Assembly: GCA_012839475.1 (NCBI GenBank)
Contig: DUNG01000020.1
Span: forward strand, 62,001-126,000
Direction of reading: 5' to 3'
Length of the DNA: 64,000 nucleotides
Origin: Petrimonas sp.
GTDB lineage: Bacteria; Bacteroidota; Bacteroidia; Bacteroidales; Dysgonomonadaceae
Numbering within the stretch: the stretch's first letter is position 1; the number at the start of each line of letters is the position of its first letter. Shown here in pieces: positions 60,122-64,000 of the stretch. Below the pieces are notes generated by a model. That model saw only the letters and a program-made list of their open reading frames with translations, ran no database searches and was not told where the DNA came from. The translations under genes and the position numbers were made by a program.

Positions 60122-60165
60122 CCGAAAAAGAGGCTTCCCGGTGTAATTTCGTGGTAAAAACGGAT

Positions 60166-60609
60166 ATGGCGAAATTAACCAACGCGCAGAAAAAGGAGTG
60201 GGCGCAGCTGCTTTACACGAGGGAGAACCTCCCGCAAAAGGAGATCGCGAGGCGGGTGGATGTTTCTACCGCGACCATGAGCAAGTGGGTTAAAGCTGGC
60301 AACTGGGATAAACTCAAGGTGTCGCTCACCATAACCCGCGAGGAGCAGCTCAACAACCTGTACCGGCAGCTGGCCGAGATAAACAAGGAGATCGCCGAGC
60401 GGGGTGAAAACAGGTATGCCACCCCGGCGGAAGCCGACACGATCACGAAGCTGGCGAACGCCATCGACAAGTTTCAAACCGAGACGGGTTTAAACGACGT
60501 TTTATCCGTCTTCAAGGATTTTTTCAGCTGGCTTAGAACGTTCGACCTCGAGGAGGCGCAACGCCTCTTGCCCTTGTACGACGATTTCGTGAAAACTAAA
60601 CTGCGTTGA
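60166..60609 (+). CDS. Small terminase subunit candidate (TerS)
   Basis: This 147-residue protein begins at ATG 60166 (MAKLTNAQKKEWAQLLYTRE). A helix-turn-helix follows, LPQKEIARRVDVSTATMSKW, which would bind the packaging site, then a long helical part. The gene ends one base before the large terminase ATG, the usual pairing. An in-frame GTG at 60151 is possible but adds only five residues. The family is not diagnosable beyond HTH plus position. Confidence 0.8.
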   Translation: MAKLTNAQKKEWAQLLYTRENLPQKEIARRVDVSTATMSKWVKAGNWDKLKVSLTITREEQLNNLYRQLAEINKEIAERGENRYATPAEADTITKLANAIDKFQTETGLNDVLSVFKDFFSWLRTFDLEEAQRLLPLYDDFVKTKLR

Positions 60610-60610
60610 C

Positions 60611-62143
60611 ATGGGTAAAAGGCTGAAGTTAATCGAGAGGGACGCGCTGCGCGACTGGGACGAGTTCAGGATGAGCATTCTCAACGCCGCCACGGTGGAC
60701 GATACCGAGACCATCCCCGAGAAACGCGCCAGGGTTGCCCGGCTGGAGGCAGACCACGAGGCGTGGTTCGCCTATTACTTCCCCAACTACTACAAGAAGG
60801 AGCCGGCCCCGTTCCACAAGAGGGCCACTAAGAGACTGTTCGAGAACGACCGGTGGTACGAGGTGAGGGCGTGGAGCCGCGAGCTGGCGAAGTCGGTACG
60901 CTCCGTGATGGAGGTCACCAAGCTGACGCTTACCGGTAAGATAAAGAACGTGTTGCTCATCTCCAACTCGCAGGAAAACGCCGAGCGGCTGATCATGCCG
61001 ATCATGATCAACCTGGAGAGCAACCCGCGTATACTGAACGATTACGGCACGCAACAAAAACCGGGCTCCTGGGAAACGGGCGAGTTCACGACCGCGTCGG
61101 GCGTGGCCTTTCGCGCGCTGGGTGCCGGCCAGTCTCCCCGCGGCACACGTAACGAGGCGTATCGACCCGATTTCATCCTGGTCGACGATATCGACACGGA
61201 CGAGGAGGTACGCAATCCCGACCGGGTAAAAAAGAAGTGGGAATGGATTGAGCAGGCGCTCATCCCCACCGTCTCGGTTTCCGGCAATTACCGCATCCTG
61301 TTCAACGGGAACATCATCGCGAAGGACTGTTGCATCACCCGGGCAATCGAAAAAGCCGACCACGCTGACGTGATCAACATCCGGGATAAAAACGGGAAGT
61401 CCACCTGGCCGCAGAAAAACAGCGAGAAGGATATCGACAAGATCCTCTCCCTGATCTCCACCGCCTCGGCGCAAAAAGAGTACTTCAACAACCCGTTATC
61501 CGAGGGCGACACTTTTACCGAGATGCGTTGGGGAAGAGTTCCACCGCTTAATCGCTTCCCGTTCCTGGTCGCTTACGGTGACCCGGCACCGAGCAACAGC
61601 AAGAACAAAAGCGGTTCCTACAAGTCGGTTTTCCTCGTGGGCTTTCACGATGGCAAGTATTACGTGATAACCGGGTACCTCGACCACGTAACCAACGACG
61701 AGTTCACGAACTGGTATTACCTGGTCGGCAGCTGGGCGGGTGGGAAAACGCAAGTTTACAACTACATCGAGAACAACAAGCTGCAAAACCCATTCTACGA
61801 GCAGGTTTTCAAGCCGTTATTCTACGACAGGGCGAAGGTGCAGGGATACATCGGGATCGTGCCGGACGAGCGAAACAAGCCGGACAAGTTCTCGCGCATC
61901 GAGGGGAACCTCGAGCCGCTCAACCGGGAGGGTAGGCTGATATTGAACGAGAAGGAAAAGGACAACCCGCACATGAAAAGGCTGGAGGAGCAGTTCCTGC
62001 TCGTTTCTCCCAAGCTCCCGGCACCCGCGGACGGGCCCGACTGCGTCGAGGGGGCGGTTTGGATTATCAACGAGAAGCTAACGGCACTCCAGCCAGGGAC
62101 CATCACCATCGGCACCCGCAGGGGCGGGACGAAAAAATTTTAA
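60611..62143 (+). CDS. Large terminase subunit (TerL)
   Basis: This 510-residue DNA-packaging motor has an ATPase domain with a deviant Walker A, WSRELAKSVRS, and Walker B, FILVDDIDTD. The C-terminal nuclease domain (RNase H fold) starts near VAYGDPAPSNS, with later acidic residues in FYDRAKVQGYIGIVPDERN. The length is normal. It is encoded just after TerS and before the connector and portal genes. Confidence 0.92.
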   Translation: MGKRLKLIERDALRDWDEFRMSILNAATVDDTETIPEKRARVARLEADHEAWFAYYFPNYYKKEPAPFHKRATKRLFENDRWYEVRAWSRELAKSVRSVMEVTKLTLTGKIKNVLLISNSQENAERLIMPIMINLESNPRILNDYGTQQKPGSWETGEFTTASGVAFRALGAGQSPRGTRNEAYRPDFILVDDIDTDEEVRNPDRVKKKWEWIEQALIPTVSVSGNYRILFNGNIIAKDCCITRAIEKADHADVINIRDKNGKSTWPQKNSEKDIDKILSLISTASAQKEYFNNPLSEGDTFTEMRWGRVPPLNRFPFLVAYGDPAPSNSKNKSGSYKSVFLVGFHDGKYYVITGYLDHVTNDEFTNWYYLVGSWAGGKTQVYNYIENNKLQNPFYEQVFKPLFYDRAKVQGYIGIVPDERNKPDKFSRIEGNLEPLNREGRLILNEKEKDNPHMKRLEEQFLLVSPKLPAPADGPDCVEGAVWIINEKLTALQPGTITIGTRRGGTKKF

Positions 62144-62147
62144 AGAC

Positions 62148-62429
62148 ATGACGAGACTATTCAAGATCATCACCAACTGGTTTAAAATCCAGCGCCTCCG
62201 CTTTCAAATGCGACCTGCAAGGCTGAAAAGGGCGATAAAAAAGGCAAACCGGCTGCACGAGCGTGACGGTAAGCGGTACCGCGTTTTCTTTTTCGGGGAC
62301 AGGTACCACGTGTGGAACAGGATGGAGATCCGTCGCCGGCAGGCGAGCGGGCTATTGAAGCGAAGCAAGAAGGCCGGGGAAGACTTCGACGGCATTTGCT
62401 TTCACGACACCAACGCGAACAAAAATTAA
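62148..62429 (+). CDS. Small basic phage protein, unknown
   Basis: This 93-residue, very basic protein (KIQRLRFQMRPARLKRAIKK, MEIRRRQASGLLKRSKKAG) lies 4 bases after TerL and 5 before the DUF1320 gene. It could bind nucleic acid, but there is no recognised domain. Tight spacing in the packaging operon supports that it is translated. Confidence 0.65.
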   Translation: MTRLFKIITNWFKIQRLRFQMRPARLKRAIKKANRLHERDGKRYRVFFFGDRYHVWNRMEIRRRQASGLLKRSKKAGEDFDGICFHDTNANKN

Positions 62430-62434
62430 ACGAC

Positions 62435-62854
62435 ATGGCATTTTTAACGAAAAACGAGTTAAAGACTCACCTGTACGAGGAAAACGTGGACGTTATCTCC
62501 AGGAACGACGAGACCATCCTCACCGCCGCCATCGACGCGGCCGTGCAGGAGGCGAAGGGCTACCTCGGTGACTACGACGTTAATAGCGTTTTCGGGGCAA
62601 CCAGCGGGGATCGTAACGCGCTGCTCCTCGTATTCGTGAAGGATATCGCGGTGTGGCATTTCCTGAACCTGTGCAACGCCGGCACCGATTTACGCCTGCG
62701 GCAAGATCGCTACGAACGTGCCATCGACTGGCTCAAGGCGGTGCAAAAGGGCAACGTCACGCCCGACTTGCCCAAGGCGGTGGACGAGTCGGGAACCCCC
62801 ACCGGTGGAATCATCATTTTCGGTAGCAACCCGAAAAGGAATCAACATTTTTAA
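62435..62854 (+). CDS. Mu gp36-like protein (DUF1320), head-tail connector
   Basis: This 139-residue protein starts at ATG 62435 (MAFLTKNELKTHLYEENVDV). The pattern DAAVQEAKGYLGDYDVNSVF and the later LVFVKDIAVWHFLNLCNAG and YERAIDWLKAVQKGNVTPDL is the DUF1320 family, named for Mu gp36. Such proteins are gateway or head-completion components. In Mu it lies downstream of the capsid gene, while here it comes before the portal, so the order is rearranged. An overlapping earlier ATG in frame (62312) falls inside the upstream gene and is rejected. Confidence 0.8.
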   Translation: MAFLTKNELKTHLYEENVDVISRNDETILTAAIDAAVQEAKGYLGDYDVNSVFGATSGDRNALLLVFVKDIAVWHFLNLCNAGTDLRLRQDRYERAIDWLKAVQKGNVTPDLPKAVDESGTPTGGIIIFGSNPKRNQHF

Positions 62855-62866
62855 TCTTCCCAGGAT

Positions 62867-64000
62867 ATGGCTAAACAAACGAACAAGCAACGGCAAACCG
62901 TTATCTCTCAAATAGTGATTAAAGCCCCGAGGCGCAAAACCTTCGACGTGGGCGAGTGGCGAAGGGCGCTCATCAGCGCCGACGCCGGGCGCGTGAAAGC
63001 GCTTTACGACCTATTCGAGGACTTGCTGATCGATGGCTACCTTTCCGACGCGTTCTCGAAGCGCAAGGAGGCGATCACCAACGCCGAGCTCACCTTCCAA
63101 AACGCCAAGGGAGAGGATGTCCCGGAAATAACCACGCTGATGGACACCATCGCCTTCGAGAACCTGCTAAAGCTGATCATGGACGTGGAGGGCTGGGGGC
63201 GAACCGGCGTGGAGTTCGATTTCTCTGACGGCCTCGAGGTGCACGAGATCCCAAAGAAGCACATCAACCTCGTGAACAAAACCATCCTCATCAATGACAA
63301 CGACGAGGTCGGCATACCCTACGAGGGCGATGACTTCCTTTTAATCCTTGGCGAGAAACGAAGGTACGGGTTGTTCATGAAAACCGCCCCGTTCGTGATC
63401 TGGAAGCGCGGCGGGTTCGGCGACTGGGCGCAATGGCTGGAGATCTTCGGGATGCCCCAGCGCGTGGGCAAGTACTCCATGTACGACACCGGTACCCGGC
63501 AGATCCTCGAGCAGGCGCTGGCCAACGCCGGGTCGGCCCCCTACATCGTCATCCCCAGGGAGACGGACGTGGAAACGGTGAACAACACCGGCTCCGGGTC
63601 GTCCGGCGCCTCGTACGGCGAGTTCCGCAAGGCGTGCAACGAGGAGATCCTGATCACCGTCTTGGGTCAAACGCTCACGACCATCCAGGGCGACAAGGGG
63701 GCGCGTTCCCTGGGCGAGGTGCACAAGGAGGTGGAGGAATCGAAAAACCGAGCCGACATGCGCTTCGTGCAACGGGTGCTCAACCAGCACGTGTTACCGC
63801 GCCTCGAGCGACGAGGCTTCCCCGTGAAGGGCGGTCGCTTCGTGTTCCCGGAAGCCGCGGAACAGCTAAGCGTTAACGAGCTCTCCACGCTATCCAAGAT
63901 CCTGCCCATACCGCGATCGTACTTGTACGACAAGTACAGCATACCAGTGCCAAAGGATAACGAGCCCGTTGCCGGCGAGAAACAACCCGGGCAGGAGGAC
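62867..64000 (+). CDS. Mu gp29-like portal protein (DUF935), cut by window end
   Basis: The frame opens at ATG 62867 (MAKQTNKQRQTVISQIVIKA) and has no stop before 64000; 378 residues are visible. The stretches FDVGEWRRALISADAGRVKA, DVEGWGRTGVEFDF, WAQWLEIFGMPQRVGKYSMY and LGQTLTTIQGDKGARSLGEV match the DUF935 portal family of Mu-like phages. The portal forms the dodecameric gate for DNA at one capsid vertex. Full members are 430-530 residues, so 50-150 residues should lie beyond the window. Confidence 0.9.
   Translation, partial: MAKQTNKQRQTVISQIVIKAPRRKTFDVGEWRRALISADAGRVKALYDLFEDLLIDGYLSDAFSKRKEAITNAELTFQNAKGEDVPEITTLMDTIAFENLLKLIMDVEGWGRTGVEFDFSDGLEVHEIPKKHINLVNKTILINDNDEVGIPYEGDDFLLILGEKRRYGLFMKTAPFVIWKRGGFGDWAQWLEIFGMPQRVGKYSMYDTGTRQILEQALANAGSAPYIVIPRETDVETVNNTGSGSSGASYGEFRKACNEEILITVLGQTLTTIQGDKGARSLGEVHKEVEESKNRADMRFVQRVLNQHVLPRLERRGFPVKGGRFVFPEAAEQLSVNELSTLSKILPIPRSYLYDKYSIPVPKDNEPVAGEKQPGQED

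Larger units (their letters stand above)
41456..64000. mobile_element. Prophage, left end at about 41456, right end beyond the window
   Basis: From about 41456 onward every gene is phage-like: regulator, lipoprotein cargo, tail, lysis, capsid, terminase and portal genes. The left boundary is set by the breakpoint of the TonB-C gene and is uncertain by about 10 bases. The DUF935 portal and DUF1320 proteins are typical of Mu-like transposable phages, while the tape measure, distal-tail and single major-tail-protein set suggests a long flexible tail. Transposase or integrase genes and the right end are not in the window, so the mode of integration is not shown. Confidence 0.9.

Noticed and set aside
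1-64000. tRNA, rRNA genes or insertion sequences
   Set aside because: No cloverleaf-like element, ribosomal RNA stretch or transposase frame with terminal repeats was recognised.

Overview
The window is a chromosomal piece of a Bacteroidales bacterium, possibly Dysgonomonadaceae-like (genus not determinable from sequence alone). The evidence is a SusC/SusD pair, many lipoprotein glycoside hydrolases, promoters of the TTTG / TAnnTTTG type, a BlaI / M56-peptidase pair, and the trmB-mrp-TPR-outer-membrane-protein gene order. It ends in an integrated, Bacteroidetes-type tailed phage that continues past position 64000.

Region 1 (1-18.3 kb). The 3' end of a large TPR protein is followed by a run of secreted or lipoprotein carbohydrate enzymes, all on the plus strand: GH16, a beta-propeller glycosidase, GH32, a GH141-like beta-helix protein broken by an in-frame TAG, GH29, a DUF4838-type protein, GH127, a GH106-like protein and GH20. 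The run ends at a strong terminator. No SusC/SusD lies inside it. A DUF4838 gene fragment (2467-2705) and a 48-codon orphan reading frame (10728-10874) suggest past duplication and loss.

Region 2 (18.4-29.7 kb). A minus-strand BlaI repressor and M56 sensor pair, with an operator over its own promoter, is divergent from a five-gene polysaccharide utilisation locus: SusC, SusD, lipoprotein, GH30, lipoprotein. By analogy with known GH30_3 loci, a beta-1,6-glucan is a reasonable guess for the substrate.

Region 3 (29.8-41.4 kb). These are core genes: NADP-type glutamate dehydrogenase, TrmB, Mrp-type P-loop ATPase, a 995-residue TPR protein, an outer-membrane beta-barrel and a class A penicillin-binding protein. 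A tandem TonB-C protein follows that has lost its N-terminus exactly where the prophage begins.

Region 4 (about 41.46 kb to the end). The prophage starts with a palindrome-rich end, a candidate C4-like structured RNA in front of a BRO/KilA-like regulator, and a lipoprotein cargo gene closed off by terminators. A minus-strand late block runs from the prohead protease (60.0 kb) leftward through capsid, lysis genes, major tail protein, a frameshifted tail-assembly pair, tape measure, distal tail protein, a collagen-like fibre and a 1496-residue tail hub. A plus-strand block (TerS, TerL, DUF1320, DUF935 portal) diverges from the protease gene. The portal and DUF1320 proteins are Mu-like, whereas the tail module looks siphovirus-like. 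Integrase or transposase genes are not in the window. I found no tRNA, rRNA, CRISPR array or insertion sequence.
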